A stretch of DNA of 64,000 nt from Roseiarcus sp963836695 (GTDB taxonomy: Bacteria; Pseudomonadota; Alphaproteobacteria; Rhizobiales; Beijerinckiaceae), in the NCBI GenBank assembly GCA_963836695.1, contig CAWIKX010000015.1, forward strand, positions 1 to 64,000. The letters are read 5' to 3'. Each line of letters starts with the position of its first letter. Position 1 is the first letter of the stretch. Shown here in pieces: positions 1 through 8,486 of the stretch. The notes beneath the pieces were generated by a model. It was given only the letters and a program-made list of their open reading frames with translations, had not been told where the DNA came from and did no database searches. A program made the position numbers and the translations under genes.

Positions 1-967
1 CAAGGGTGCGTTGGCCATTCCCTTCAACTCCCGCCACGCCGACGACCTCTCCCGGTGCGATGGCGAGGCTGACCTCGCTGAGCGCCGGGCCCTCCGGATC
101 CAGCCGGGTGGAAACGCGATCGACAACGAGAACGGCTGGCGCGTTGGCGGTGACCGCGACCACGGACCGCGCTTGGGCCGGAAGATCGGAGCCGACCAGC
201 GCCTCCTCATCCCTCACGGTCAGGGTCTTCTCAGCTTCGGCGCCTATGATCGCGGCGGAAAGCTCACGCGCATCCACCGCGTTCGCCGCGAGTGGCCCCT
301 CGACTAATCGTCCTCCGCGCAGCACTGCCACCGTGTCGGCGGCCGCCATGACCTCCCGGATCTTGTGAAGAACGAGCAAAATGGTGACGCCACCCGCCTT
401 GAGGCCTCTCAGTCGCTGGAAGAGCGTCTCGATGCCGCTTGGCGACAGGACCGCGGTCGGTTCGTCGAGGATCAGGAGCTTCGCGTCGGCCACGAGCGCG
501 CGGGCGATCTCCACACCCTGCTGCGACTCGACCGGCAGATCGCGAATCCTGTCCGAGAGCCTCGCTTGAACCCCGAGATTTTCGAGATGCCGACTCCAGC
601 GCGCTTCAAGCTCGCGTCGGGTGAAGATCGGGCGGCCCCGCCTTGCGCCGAACTCCATCGCCTCGGCGACGGTGAATGAGGGAGGCAAAGCGAAGCTCTG
701 GTGAACAAGCTCAACTCCCGCCGCACGCGATCGATTGACATGACCGAGGGCGACTTCACGGCCGTCGATCTCAAGCGTCCCGGAAACGGGTCTTACGATC
801 CCGGCGACGACGCGCGCGAAGGTTGTCTTGCCGGCGCCGTTCTGTCCGACGACGGCGTGGATAAGTCGTGGCGCAAAGGCGACGCTCACGTCGGTCAGCG
901 CGGCGAGATCGCCGTAGCGGACCGAAATGTTCCTGCATGTCACCGCCGATGGAGATTCAGCGATCAA
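1..967 (-). CDS. Nucleoside/sugar ABC transporter ATP-binding protein (partial, 3' end outside window)
   Basis: This is the ATPase of an ABC importer paired with the BMP-family binding protein encoded just upstream. Reading leftward it carries Walker A (GQNGAGKT), a degenerate signature region (PVESQQGVEIARA) and Walker B (LLILDEPTAV). A second nucleotide-binding domain begins at the window edge (GVEGNGQ), so the protein is the double-domain type found in BMP/CUT2-like systems. The open frame begins after a TAG. The longest start is TTG at 967 and a GTG at 943 is also possible; neither has a clear ribosome site. Family knowledge and the neighbouring nucleoside enzymes suggest a nucleoside substrate. 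The permeases should lie left of base 1. Confidence 0.88.
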   Translation of the reverse strand, partial: MIAESPSAVTCRNISVRYGDLAALTDVSVAFAPRLIHAVVGQNGAGKTTFARVVAGIVRPVSGTLEIDGREVALGHVNRSRAAGVELVHQSFALPPSFTVAEAMEFGARRGRPIFTRRELEARWSRHLENLGVQARLSDRIRDLPVESQQGVEIARALVADAKLLILDEPTAVLSPSGIETLFQRLRGLKAGGVTILLVLHKIREVMAAADTVAVLRGGRLVEGPLAANAVDARELSAAIIGAEAEKTLTVRDEEALVGSDLPAQARSVVAVTANAPAVLVVDRVSTRLDPEGPALSEVSLAIAPGEVVGVAGVEGNGQRTL

Positions 968-1071
968 AGGCGCCTACTTGCTCATCCGCATTCGTCGTTT
1001 CGCCCTTGCGCGACTCCCCGGCTGCCCAACACACCCTGCGTCTGCGGCCAAGCAAGACCTGGCTGCCGAGA

Positions 1072-2136
1072 TCAGAGCTGCGTGTTGAAAGGCGGCTTCA
1101 GTGCGCCGGAAATGATGTCCGCCTTAGCCTTTTCGATGTCAGGCCAGACCTTCTTCGCCTTTTCGACGAGGTCTGTCGGCCCCTGCTCCTGCCAGACGGG
1201 CGAGAGCACGAAGTCAATCACGCCGGTCCCGAGACCTGTGGCCAGATGGCCCCCCTTGAAGTCCGGCCCGAGCGCTTTCGACACTTCGTTGTAGAGAGAT
1301 TGGCCAAAGTCGAGCGCGACCAGCGCCGCCACGGTCTTGGGGCCCACCTTGTACTGCGCTGGCGAGATGGCGCTGACCATGCGGCCCTCGCCTTCGTTCG
1401 CCGCCTGGATTATGCCCGTGTCGGTGGCGGCTGAATTGGTCTGAATGTAGTCTATGCCACCCTGATACATTTGGCTGGCGATCTCGTGCCCTTTGGCGGG
1501 GTCTTGAAACGAACCCGCAAAGGCCGGCGTGAAGGTATAGCTCGGGTTGACGGAGGCGATTGCGGCCTTGAGGGAATTCACGTCCGCATTCAAAGGCGGC
1601 AGACTGACCCCGCCGATGTAGCCGATCTTACCTGTCTTCGACATCCTGGCGGCGAAGAGACCCGATAGATAGCAGCCGAGGTAGTAGTCGTAGGAAACGG
1701 TCTCGAAATTGGGGATTGGCGGCTGGATCGGATCCGCGAATAACTGGATCCACTTGGTCTTCGGATATTTCGGCGCGAGCGCCTTCATAGGCTCGCCTAC
1801 TTCGTTGAAGGTTGCGACGATGATCGCGGCGTTCGCGTCCGCGAGGCTCTTGAAGATGGTGCCGTAGGTCGCGGCGTCTTGCGCATAAATTGTTCGGATC
1901 GGGAATTTCTTCTCTTGAGAGAGTTTCTTCAGGGCTGCGATCATCGCGTCGACCGGACCGTTGTCGCCAGCGGCCTGCGTGTGCACCAGGGCGACCAGCC
2001 CGCCTTCCGCCGCAGCGGCAAGCCCCGGCACCCCGAAGGCGCCTGCGCCCGCCATGGCCGCGCTCGCGGACGCTCGCAGGAACGACCGGCGCGAGATCTC
2101 CGGCGCGCTCACTTTATGGTCGGAACTTTTTCGCAT
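1072..2136 (-). CDS. BMP-family ABC transporter substrate-binding lipoprotein-like protein, Tat-exported
   Basis: A 354-residue periplasmic binding protein of the BMP/PnrA type, a family that binds purine and other nucleosides. The N terminus has a textbook Tat motif (SRRSFLR, residues 15-21), then an Ala/Gly-rich hydrophobic stretch ending near residue 43, so export is probably folded through Tat. No lipobox cysteine is visible. The ATG at 2136 is preceded by a purine-rich GGGAGAG site; an upstream extension of the frame is not needed. The gene is followed after about 100 bases by the cognate ATPase. Its position beside thymidine phosphorylase-like and nucleoside hydrolase genes supports nucleoside uptake. 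The exact ligand is inference. Confidence 0.9.
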   Translation of the reverse strand: MRKSSDHKVSAPEISRRSFLRASASAAMAGAGAFGVPGLAAAAEGGLVALVHTQAAGDNGPVDAMIAALKKLSQEKKFPIRTIYAQDAATYGTIFKSLADANAAIIVATFNEVGEPMKALAPKYPKTKWIQLFADPIQPPIPNFETVSYDYYLGCYLSGLFAARMSKTGKIGYIGGVSLPPLNADVNSLKAAIASVNPSYTFTPAFAGSFQDPAKGHEIASQMYQGGIDYIQTNSAATDTGIIQAANEGEGRMVSAISPAQYKVGPKTVAALVALDFGQSLYNEVSKALGPDFKGGHLATGLGTGVIDFVLSPVWQEQGPTDLVEKAKKVWPDIEKAKADIISGALKPPFNTQL

Positions 2137-2155
2137 GTTTCTCTCCCTCTCTTCC

Positions 2156-2175
2156 CTGTGCGTCCGGGCGCACAG
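2156..2175 (-). promoter_or_regulatory. Hairpin in the 5' leader of the BMP gene
   Basis: A perfect 7-bp inverted repeat (CTGTGCG/CGCACAG) with a 6-base loop lies about 20 bases upstream of the BMP start codon. It could affect translation or transcript stability. No function is established. Confidence 0.35.
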
Positions 2176-2336
2176 GAGAATCTTGCACGGCGCAAGCCTC
2201 GCGAGCGCAGGATCGCTGAGCGAGATTTGCGATAGGAAATAACTGGCGCGAGGATGGGACCGAGCGCATCGTCGAAGCCGACGCAATTTTCATGCCGAAC
2301 CTCGCTTCCGTCAGAGGCGAATGCAGGGTCGGCGTG

Positions 2337-2348
2337 CCTTGATCAAGG
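2337..2348. promoter_or_regulatory. Palindrome CCTTGATCAAGG upstream of the BMP operon
   Basis: A perfect 12-bp palindrome sits in the 273-base gap between the thymidine phosphorylase-like gene and the BMP gene, about 200 bases upstream of the BMP start. It is a candidate operator, but such palindromes also arise by chance. No other gene-like signal was seen in this gap. Confidence 0.25.
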
Positions 2349-2409
2349 GTCGATTTTTCCCTTTGGCTCCCCGACGTCATTTTGAGTTGCGGGGAGGATG
2401 CCAGGATCA

Positions 2410-3756
2410 TCAGGCGCTCCGCACAATCCGCTCTATAACGACGGGCCTTTCGCTCGCGCCTGGCTCCGGCCCTACACGTACTGCAGTCCGGATCCGCTCC
2501 GCCGCGCGATCGAAGTCTGCTTCGTCACGAGCATGCACGACGGCAAGCGGGATTTCGCGCGAGACTTCGGAGTCGACCGGCGCGAAGGCGGTGAAGCCCA
2601 CCGAGAGGTCGATCTCGCCGTCAGGATGCTTGCGACCGCCGCCGAGCTCAACCAACGCGCGCCCGATCGCGCCGGCGTCCATGCCGGAAACAAAGCCCGC
2701 AGTCTTCGGCAGGACGGGCCGTACAACCGCCGCTACGGGGAGATAGGCAGACGCCCTTTCGACAAAATCGCTCGGGCCACCCAAAGCCTTGACCATGCGC
2801 CCGAAATGCCCTGTAGCTGAGCCGTCCTCCAATCGGGCCTGCGCCATCAGCCGGGCCGCCGCCGGATCGCGCTCCGCGCCAGCGAGAACGACCATTTCCG
2901 CGACGACCGAGAGCACGAGGTCGAGCACACGACTGTCGCGATGACGCCCGAGAAGGAATTCGACCGTCTCTTGCACCGCAACCGCATTGCCAACGGACGC
3001 GCCCAGCACGCAATCGAGATCGGTTAGCAACATGACACTCGGAACACCGACCCGCGCCGCGACCTCCGCCATATAGGTCGCGAGCTGGCGCGCGTCCTCA
3101 AGTGTCCGCATATATGCGCCGGAACCTGAGCCAACGGTAATCGTGAGACCGTGCGGCGCCACGGCGAGCTTCTTCGACACGATTGAGCCGGTAATCAGCG
3201 GCACACTCTCCACGGTCGCCGTCACGTCGCGAACGAAGAAGAGTTTCCGGTCCGCAGGTGCAAGATCGAGCGTCGGGCCGATGACTGCGCAGCCGACCTC
3301 TTCTACGACATGGGTAAACAGATCCATCGACGGTGCGGTCTGGTAACCCGGCACCGCGTCAAGCAGATCGACTTCGCCCGCGCAATAATCGAGTCCGCGC
3401 GCGGAAAGATTCGGGACATAGACGCCACAGGCCGCCGCAAGCGGAGCGACAATGAGCGTGATCTTTTCGTCGCCAACGCCGCCTGAAGAATGCTTGTCAA
3501 TCAACCGAGAGCGGTCGATCCGGCAGTGAGACCAATCGAGAACCTGGCCTGAGTCGCGCATTGCTAGCGCGAGGTCCGCCGCCTCGTCGATCGTCATGCC
3601 CCGAAGGAAGACGGCCATGGCGAAGGCGCCGATCTGGCCCTCGGACACCGAACCGCGAGTTGCGCCTTCGATGAAGAAGCGGATCTCCTCCGCGCTCAGC
3701 GCTAAGCCGTCGCGCTTCCTTCGAATGATGTCCTGGGGAAGCGCGCCCGGCGTCAA
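2410..3756 (-). CDS. deoA: Thymidine/pyrimidine-nucleoside phosphorylase family protein
   Basis: A 448-residue member of the thymidine/pyrimidine phosphorylase family, which splits nucleosides with phosphate to base and (deoxy)ribose-1-phosphate. Similarity to E. coli DeoA runs end to end (IIRRKRDG, EEIRFFI, AMRDSGQVLDW, KHSSGGVGD at 88-96, RDVTATVESVPLITGSI). The pyrimidine-site Arg, Ser and Lys appear kept. The phosphate/signature segment differs: residues 118-130 read SARGLDYCAGEVD where the family normally has S-G/S-R-G..TGGT.D. TTG at 3756 is chosen because AAGGAAACGAGGGG precedes it and the length then fits the family; a longer frame to 3852 would cover the probable operator. It is divergent from the TetR gene. 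Confidence 0.85.
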   Translation of the reverse strand: MTPGALPQDIIRRKRDGLALSAEEIRFFIEGATRGSVSEGQIGAFAMAVFLRGMTIDEAADLALAMRDSGQVLDWSHCRIDRSRLIDKHSSGGVGDEKITLIVAPLAAACGVYVPNLSARGLDYCAGEVDLLDAVPGYQTAPSMDLFTHVVEEVGCAVIGPTLDLAPADRKLFFVRDVTATVESVPLITGSIVSKKLAVAPHGLTITVGSGSGAYMRTLEDARQLATYMAEVAARVGVPSVMLLTDLDCVLGASVGNAVAVQETVEFLLGRHRDSRVLDLVLSVVAEMVVLAGAERDPAAARLMAQARLEDGSATGHFGRMVKALGGPSDFVERASAYLPVAAVVRPVLPKTAGFVSGMDAGAIGRALVELGGGRKHPDGEIDLSVGFTAFAPVDSEVSREIPLAVVHARDEADFDRAAERIRTAVRVGPEPGASERPVVIERIVRSA

Positions 3757-3836
3757 CCCCTCGTTTCCTTCAACATGGGCAAAAGCGCCACCCCGAGCCC
3801 TTGTTCTCCATACTCGAGAGCGAGGATAGGCAGAAC

Positions 3837-3852
3837 CTGACCAAAGCGTCAA
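3837..3852. promoter_or_regulatory. RutR-like operator between deoA-like and tetR genes
   Basis: CTGACCAAAGCGTCAA matches the published RutR box TTGACCAnnTGGTCAA at 11 of its 14 defined positions. It sits in the 179-base divergent intergenic region between the phosphorylase (start 3756) and the RutR-like regulator (start 3936), where autoregulation plus control of the phosphorylase would be expected. Binding by this regulator is inference. Confidence 0.5.
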
Positions 3853-3935
3853 CTTTCTCTGGAGCGTTCTCCAGACTTGATTTCTTCGCGGGCCTTCGTC
3901 TGACTGTGCGGCTCCGGTTCGATCTAAAGGGACCT

Positions 3936-4658
3936 ATGACGGCTTCTCGGCAGGCAAAACGTGAAACGTCCGACCGCACGGTCGGAGACCGCAATCGCGC
4001 GCGCATTCTCGAGGCGGCGGTCCAGGTCTTCGCAATACGCGGCTATGACGGCGCCCGAATTGCGGAGATCGCGGAGCGGTCGCAGCTGCCGAAAGCCAAC
4101 GTCTATTATTACTTTCGCACAAAGCGCGTGATCTATGAGACGATCATCGGGAACCTAGTTAGGGATTGGGATGCGGCGCTGGCGCAACTTGACGCCGCGA
4201 TCGACCCGGCGGAGGCGCTTTCAAACTATATCCGCGCCAAGTTGGAGTTCTCCCGCAAGCGCACGGCTCAATCGAGGATGTTCGCCAATGAGGTGGTGCA
4301 CGGAGGCCGCTTCCTGTCGCGTGCGGTCCGCCGGCACATGCATGCCGCGACTGCGGAGAAGGCGAAGGTGTTCCAGAGTTGGATTGAGGCGGGGCTGATG
4401 GACCCGGTCGACCCCGTCCACCTTTTCATTCTTCTTTGGGGCGCGACCCAGTTTTACGCCGACTTCGGCGTGATGGCGAAGAATGGGTTGGGCGTCCAAC
4501 GCCTCACCAGCGCTCACTTCGACGCCGCCGCCGAAACCGTTGCGCAAATCGTTTTAAAGGGATGCGGTATTCATCTGCGCGCCACTAAACGAGAGGCGTG
4601 CCCTCTAGCCGAGCCAACTCACGGCAGCTTGCCAAGCCGCTCTGTGAGCAGCGCATAG
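3936..4658 (+). CDS. TetR-family transcriptional regulator, RutR-like
   Basis: A 240-residue TetR-type repressor. The N-terminal helix-turn-helix spans roughly residues 22-70 (RARILEAAVQVFAIRGYDGARI..., PKANVYYYFRTK). The C-terminal domain resembles RutR, the E. coli regulator that senses uracil/thymine, e.g. the W-G-A-T-Q-F-Y-A-D-F segment that matches RutR's W-A-S-T-Q-H-Y-A-D-F. The ATG at 3936 follows AAAGGGACCT. A longer in-frame start at 3801 exists but would begin inside the operator region. The gene's last 40 bases overlap the end of the convergent nucleoside hydrolase gene. It is probably the local regulator of nucleoside breakdown; the ligand is unknown. Confidence 0.88.
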   Translation: MTASRQAKRETSDRTVGDRNRARILEAAVQVFAIRGYDGARIAEIAERSQLPKANVYYYFRTKRVIYETIIGNLVRDWDAALAQLDAAIDPAEALSNYIRAKLEFSRKRTAQSRMFANEVVHGGRFLSRAVRRHMHAATAEKAKVFQSWIEAGLMDPVDPVHLFILLWGATQFYADFGVMAKNGLGVQRLTSAHFDAAAETVAQIVLKGCGIHLRATKREACPLAEPTHGSLPSRSVSSA

Positions 4659-5560
4659 AATCCGTCGACGTCCACGTCTCGCAGAAATAACGCATTCGGC
4701 TCGCGATCCGTCACGCGCCACCAGTCCACGACGGACATGCCGGACGTATAGGTTCCGGTCGTCTCGACCATCACATTGACCTTTCGTCCTCCGAACATGC
4801 CTGGATTGATCAAATAGGCGATCGCGCAGGGGTCGTGCAGGGGCGCCCCCTCCCACCCATACTTCGTGATATCAAAGGCTTCAGAAAAGGCGAGCATGTC
4901 TGTCGCCGCGACGGAGCACGCGTTGCCGTTCGCGCGCAGCGCCGAAAGCCTGGGGGACGTCGTCAGACACTGGTGGGTCACGTCCATAGGGACCATCGTC
5001 AGCGGGATGCCGCTCGTGAGCACGACGTCGGCGGCCTCTGGGTCGACATACTCGTTGAACGCCGCGGCAGGGGTGATGTTGCCGTTCTCCGACCAGGTGC
5101 CGAGGACCGCGACGATCTCCCGGATCCGCGGCGCGATGTCCGGCGCTTGCACAAGCGCCATCGCCACATTGGTCAGCGGCCCGAGCGTAACCAGGGCTAT
5201 CTCTCCGGGCTCGGCCTGGCGGAACGTCTCGATCAGATACTGCACGCCGTGCCGGCTTTGCACTGGCATCGTCGGTGCTGGGAGATTGGGGCCATCAAGA
5301 CCGGTCGGCCCGTGGACGTGCTCGGCTGTAACGAGGCGGCGGCGCATCGGCCTCGCGCATCCGGCGTACAGCGGAAGGTCCGGCCTGCCGGCTAGCTCCA
5401 GCACCTGCCTCGCATTGGTGGTCGTATGCGAGAGCGGAACGTTGCCCGCGACCGTGACGACGGCGAGGACCTCCAAATCCTCAGCCGAGGCCAACGCCAG
5501 CAGGAGAGCGACCGCGTCGTCCTGTCCGGGATCGGTGTCGATAATGATCTTGCGAGGCAT
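4619..5560 (-). CDS. Inosine-uridine-preferring nucleoside hydrolase family protein
   Basis: A 313-residue nucleoside N-ribohydrolase, which hydrolyses (ribo)nucleosides to base and sugar. The calcium-binding signature DTDPGQDDA is at residues 8-16, and the C-terminal HDPCAIAYL motif supplies the usual catalytic/metal histidine and aspartate. Length and motif order fit the IunH/RihA family. ATG 5560 is preceded by AAGGACGCGC. Its 3' end overlaps the convergent TetR gene by 40 bases, and it starts 110 bases from the divergent SAH-hydrolase-like gene. Base preference cannot be read from the sequence. Confidence 0.92.
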   Translation of the reverse strand: MPRKIIIDTDPGQDDAVALLLALASAEDLEVLAVVTVAGNVPLSHTTTNARQVLELAGRPDLPLYAGCARPMRRRLVTAEHVHGPTGLDGPNLPAPTMPVQSRHGVQYLIETFRQAEPGEIALVTLGPLTNVAMALVQAPDIAPRIREIVAVLGTWSENGNITPAAAFNEYVDPEAADVVLTSGIPLTMVPMDVTHQCLTTSPRLSALRANGNACSVAATDMLAFSEAFDITKYGWEGAPLHDPCAIAYLINPGMFGGRKVNVMVETTGTYTSGMSVVDWWRVTDREPNALFLRDVDVDGFYALLTERLGKLP

Positions 5561-5670
5561 GCGCGTCCTTCCCCTTTTTGGCGCGAGTTCGCAAGGAGCG
5601 ACAGGCTGTGGCAAAACGCAATCCTCCGTTCGAAGCGGTACGTGTAAACAATCCTAGATGGGACTGCTGA

Positions 5671-6825
5671 ATGAAGACGCGCATCGACTGGGTGCGGGAG
5701 AATTGCCTCCTCCTAAAGGCGATCGGCGAGGAGTTCGGCGCGACGCAGCCATTTGCGGGCAGGACCATCGGCACGGGGATTCACCTCGAACCGAAAACGG
5801 TGGCGCTGCTCATGACATTGCAAAAGGGCGGTGCGCGGCTCGTCTCAACCGGCAACCTGAACACAACGCAACTTTCGGCTGTCGAGCGCCTCCGGGAAGA
5901 GGGCGTGACCGTGATCGGCGGCCCGACAACCGATCTCGCGGAGCATAAGCGGAATCTTGAGGCCGTGCTCGATCAAAGGCCGGATATGCTGCTCGACAAC
6001 GGCGGCGAACTCTTCGATCTCTCGAGGAAGCGGCGGCATGCGGGCCTTCTCGGAGGAACCGAAGAGACCACCTCAGGAAGGATGCGGCTCGCGCCCCTGC
6101 GCGCGGAATTGGCCATCCCTATCCTCGTCATCAACGACAGCCCGATCAAGCAATTCGCCGAGAATGAACATGCGGTCGGCCAGAGCGTGCTTGAATCCTA
6201 CATCCGGATCACAAATCGCATGACAAACGGTCAGTGCGTTACAGTGTTCGGCTACGGAGCCTGCGGGCGCGGCGTCGCGGCCAACTTTCGCGCGGCGAAC
6301 GCCAAGGTCAGCATCGTCGACCGCGATCCCCTAAAGCGGCTTCAAGCGCATCTCGACGGCTTCGACACGCCGCCCCGCGATAGAGCCGTCGCCAGTGCGG
6401 ACCTCATTGTCACTGTCACCGGCGGTCGTGACGTCGTCGGACCTGCGGATATTCCCCTTTTCAAGGATGGAGCAACCCTGGCCAACGCCGGACATTTTCC
6501 CGTCGAGATCCAGGTGGAGGCCATCGTGGGCAGCCAGCACGTGGCGAAACGAGAGTCCTTTGCAGACGACATCAAAGAGCTGACGCTCGCCGACAACCGC
6601 GTTATTCGCATTTTAGCCGGCGGCCACATGCTCAATCTCGCGGGTCCGCGCCCAATGGGCAATTCGATCGAGTCCATGGACCTTGGCTTCGCGCTCCAGG
6701 CACGCTGCCTGGAGGCTGTCGCGCTCGGCCGGGTTGGCGCAGTCGACTGTGTGGTTCCAGTCCCTCGAACAATCGACGATCAGGTCGCGGAAGCCTTTCT
6801 GATGCTGCGCTATGCATCGATTTGA
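5671..6825 (+). CDS. Divergent S-adenosylhomocysteine hydrolase-like protein
   Basis: A 384-residue protein with the SAHH fold, shorter than true SAHH (about 430-470). The NAD-binding Rossmann motif FGYGACGRG is at 193-201, and GTEETTSG at 129-136 matches the SAHH EETTTG motif. The motif around 155-165 (NDSPIK...EN) keeps the equivalent of human Lys186 and Asn191 but has Glu for Asp190. The STQD segment is TTQL (residues 65-68), so the catalytic Asp131 equivalent is Leu. The C-terminal NAD-capping tail of SAHH, with its Lys and Tyr, is missing. It is therefore probably not the housekeeping SAHH. Its place beside nucleoside enzymes suggests a nucleoside-related NAD-dependent lyase/hydrolase; this is inference. 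Confidence 0.8.
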   Translation: MKTRIDWVRENCLLLKAIGEEFGATQPFAGRTIGTGIHLEPKTVALLMTLQKGGARLVSTGNLNTTQLSAVERLREEGVTVIGGPTTDLAEHKRNLEAVLDQRPDMLLDNGGELFDLSRKRRHAGLLGGTEETTSGRMRLAPLRAELAIPILVINDSPIKQFAENEHAVGQSVLESYIRITNRMTNGQCVTVFGYGACGRGVAANFRAANAKVSIVDRDPLKRLQAHLDGFDTPPRDRAVASADLIVTVTGGRDVVGPADIPLFKDGATLANAGHFPVEIQVEAIVGSQHVAKRESFADDIKELTLADNRVIRILAGGHMLNLAGPRPMGNSIESMDLGFALQARCLEAVALGRVGAVDCVVPVPRTIDDQVAEAFLMLRYASI

Positions 6826-6989
6826 CTACGATGATTGTCCACATCGTGGCCAGAGATGCGTCTTCCCGCTGAAGGTCGCAATTCATATCTGGCGGGGAAA
6901 AAGTTCGGATCAATTCGAGGGCAAGTTTATGCAGCTTGACCTTGTTTCAATCAGCGTTCCGATCTATCGGCTGCGGGACGATATCTAGT

Positions 6990-7008
6990 TGTTTAGTCCC
7001 GGCATTTG
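6990..7008 (+). repeat. IS481-type left inverted repeat
   Basis: Nineteen bases, exact reverse complement of 7989-8007. Confidence 0.9.
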
Positions 7009-7045
7009 ATGGTGCATTGTTTTCTCCGGCCTGGAGGGATGCGCT

Positions 7046-8012
7046 ATGGGACAGGTTCTTAACGCAAGCGCCACGACGACAGAGGCGGTCCGTCGAGCGA
7101 TACAGCACAGTCAAGCGAGCCTGAGGGAGCTGGCAAAGCGCTACGGGATCAATCCGAAGACGGTCGCCAAGTGGAAACGACGAAAGTCCGTCTCCGATTT
7201 GCGGACGGGGCCGAGAGAACCAAAGTCGACGGTGCTGACGGTCGAAGACGAGGCCGTCATCGTCGCCTTCCGTCGGCATACGCTGCTGCCGCTGGACGAT
7301 TGCCTCTATTCCTTGCAGGCCACGATCCCGCATTTGACGCGATCAAGCCTGCATCGCTGCCTTCAGCGCCATGGGATCAGCCGCTTGCCGGACGTCGAAG
7401 GCGACAAGCCCACAAGGAAGAAGTTCAAGTCTTATCCGATCGGCTTCTTTCACCTCGACATCGCCGAGGTGCAGACTGCCGAAGGCAAACTCTATCTATT
7501 CGTGGCCATCGACCGCACGAGCAAATTCGCATTCGTCCAGTTGGTGGAAAGCGCCAACCGGGTGACGGCCTCCGCCTTCCTGGTCGCGTTGATCGCCGCC
7601 ATTCCCTACAAGATTCATACGATCCTGACGGATAACGGCATCCAGTTCCGCTTCGCGCCGCGCTACGCCGACGGCCCCACCGCGCGCTACATGACGCACA
7701 TGTTCGACATGCGATGCCGCGAGAACAGCATCGAGCATCGCTTCACCAAGATCAATCATCCCTGGACCAACGGACAGGTCGAGCGAATGAACCGCACGAT
7801 CAAGGAAGCGACCGTCAAACGCTACCAACTACGACACACACGAGCGGCTGAAGTCCCACCTCGCAAACTTCGTCGACGCTTACAACTTCGCCCGACGATT
7901 GAAGACCCTCAAGGGCCTGACGCCCTACGAATTCATCGCCAAAGCATGGACAAAAGAGCCCAAAAGATTCAAACTCGACCCAATCCACCAAATGCCGGGA
8001 CTAAACACCTAG
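7046..8012 (+). pseudogene. IS481-family transposase, frameshifted
   Basis: The N-terminal helix-turn-helix (LRELAKRYGINPKTVAKWKRR) is followed by an rve-type DDE core: the first Asp in FFHLDIAEV, the second in ILTDNGIQF, and Glu in TNGQVERMNRTIKE. One extra A near 7826-7827 (CGCTACCAACTACGAC instead of CGC TAC CAC TAC GAC) shifts the frame. The expected C terminus (DTHERLKSHLANFVDAYNFA... through HQMPGLNT) is intact in the next frame and ends at TAG 8010-8012. As sequenced, the frame reads on into the symporter remnant. IS481 transposases are normally single-frame, so programmed frameshifting is unlikely. The element is probably inactive, or the base is a sequencing error. Confidence 0.85.
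7989..8007 (-). repeat. IS481-type right inverted repeat
   Basis: Nineteen bases, exact reverse complement of 6990-7008. It overlaps the last codons of the transposase. Confidence 0.9.
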
Positions 8013-8470
8013 GTCGGGCGGCTGGCATCGCGACCGAAATCCTCCTCGGCGCCACGCTCTTAGCTCTGGTTTACTACGTCAAAGTCAAATTGGTCAGGAA
8101 CACCAAGGATTTCGTCATAGCCAACCGGAAGATCGGCTTCGGCTTCGGCGTGGCCGGCCTGATCTCGATCTGGACTTGGGCGATGGCGGTCATGATGTCC
8201 GCGGCGCAGACCTATTCGTTCGGCCTGTCCGGGCTCTTCTGGTTTACGGTTCCGAACGGCCTCGCAGTGATCGCGGCGATCCCCTTCGTCCGCAAGATCC
8301 GCGATCTCATGCCCGAGGGCTACACGATCCCCTTTCCCGGCTCGCCTCTGAGGTTGCGGCAGGTATCCCCTCAAAGCGCATGCCGCATGTGTCCTTCCCT
8401 CGTTCCGATAGGCCTGGGCCCCGATCGCCGAGCAGTCCCATGGTATAGCATAGATTCCAATTTTCCACAA

Positions 8471-8486
8471 GCACCTGCATAACTCT
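8471..8486. repeat. Left copy of 16-bp target-site duplication
   Basis: GCACCTGCATAACTCT, identical to 9884-9899, abuts the left end of the ISNCY-type element. Confidence 0.85.

Larger units (their letters stand above)
6989..8008 (+). mobile_element. IS481-family insertion sequence
   Basis: An element of about 1.02 kb bounded by perfect 19-bp inverted repeats, TGTTTAGTCCCGGCATTTG at 6990-7008 and its complement at 7989-8007. CTAG flanks it on both sides (6985-6988 and 8009-8012), agreeing with the known NCTAGN target preference of IS481. The flanking N bases differ (TCTAGT/CCTAGG), so only 4 bp of duplication can be claimed. It carries one transposase gene with a frameshift. Confidence 0.88.
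6929..8343 (+). pseudogene. Na+/solute symporter (DUR3-like) remnant split by an insertion sequence
   Basis: Bases 8012-8343 encode about 110 residues typical of sodium:solute symporters near the DUR3 urea type (NTKDFVIANRK, SIWTWAMAVMMSAAQTY, GLSGLFWFTVP, ending in EGYTIPF), after which similarity stops. Upstream of the IS481 element, an ATG at 6929 with a GAGGG site encodes MQLDLVSISVPIY, which resembles a symporter N terminus, though its frame differs by one from the downstream piece. The rest of the gene is gone, apparently lost before or with the second insertion at 8487. The symporter probably served the adjacent nucleoside/purine cluster. Confidence 0.65.

Noticed and set aside
5561..5670. 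SAH or SAM riboswitch upstream of the SAHH-like gene
   Set aside because: The 110-base divergent gap has no convincing conserved helices and must also hold the nucleoside hydrolase promoter.
7820..7835. Programmed ribosomal frameshift in the IS481 transposase
   Set aside because: There is no slippery A6G-type run, and IS481 transposases are single-frame; an indel is simpler.
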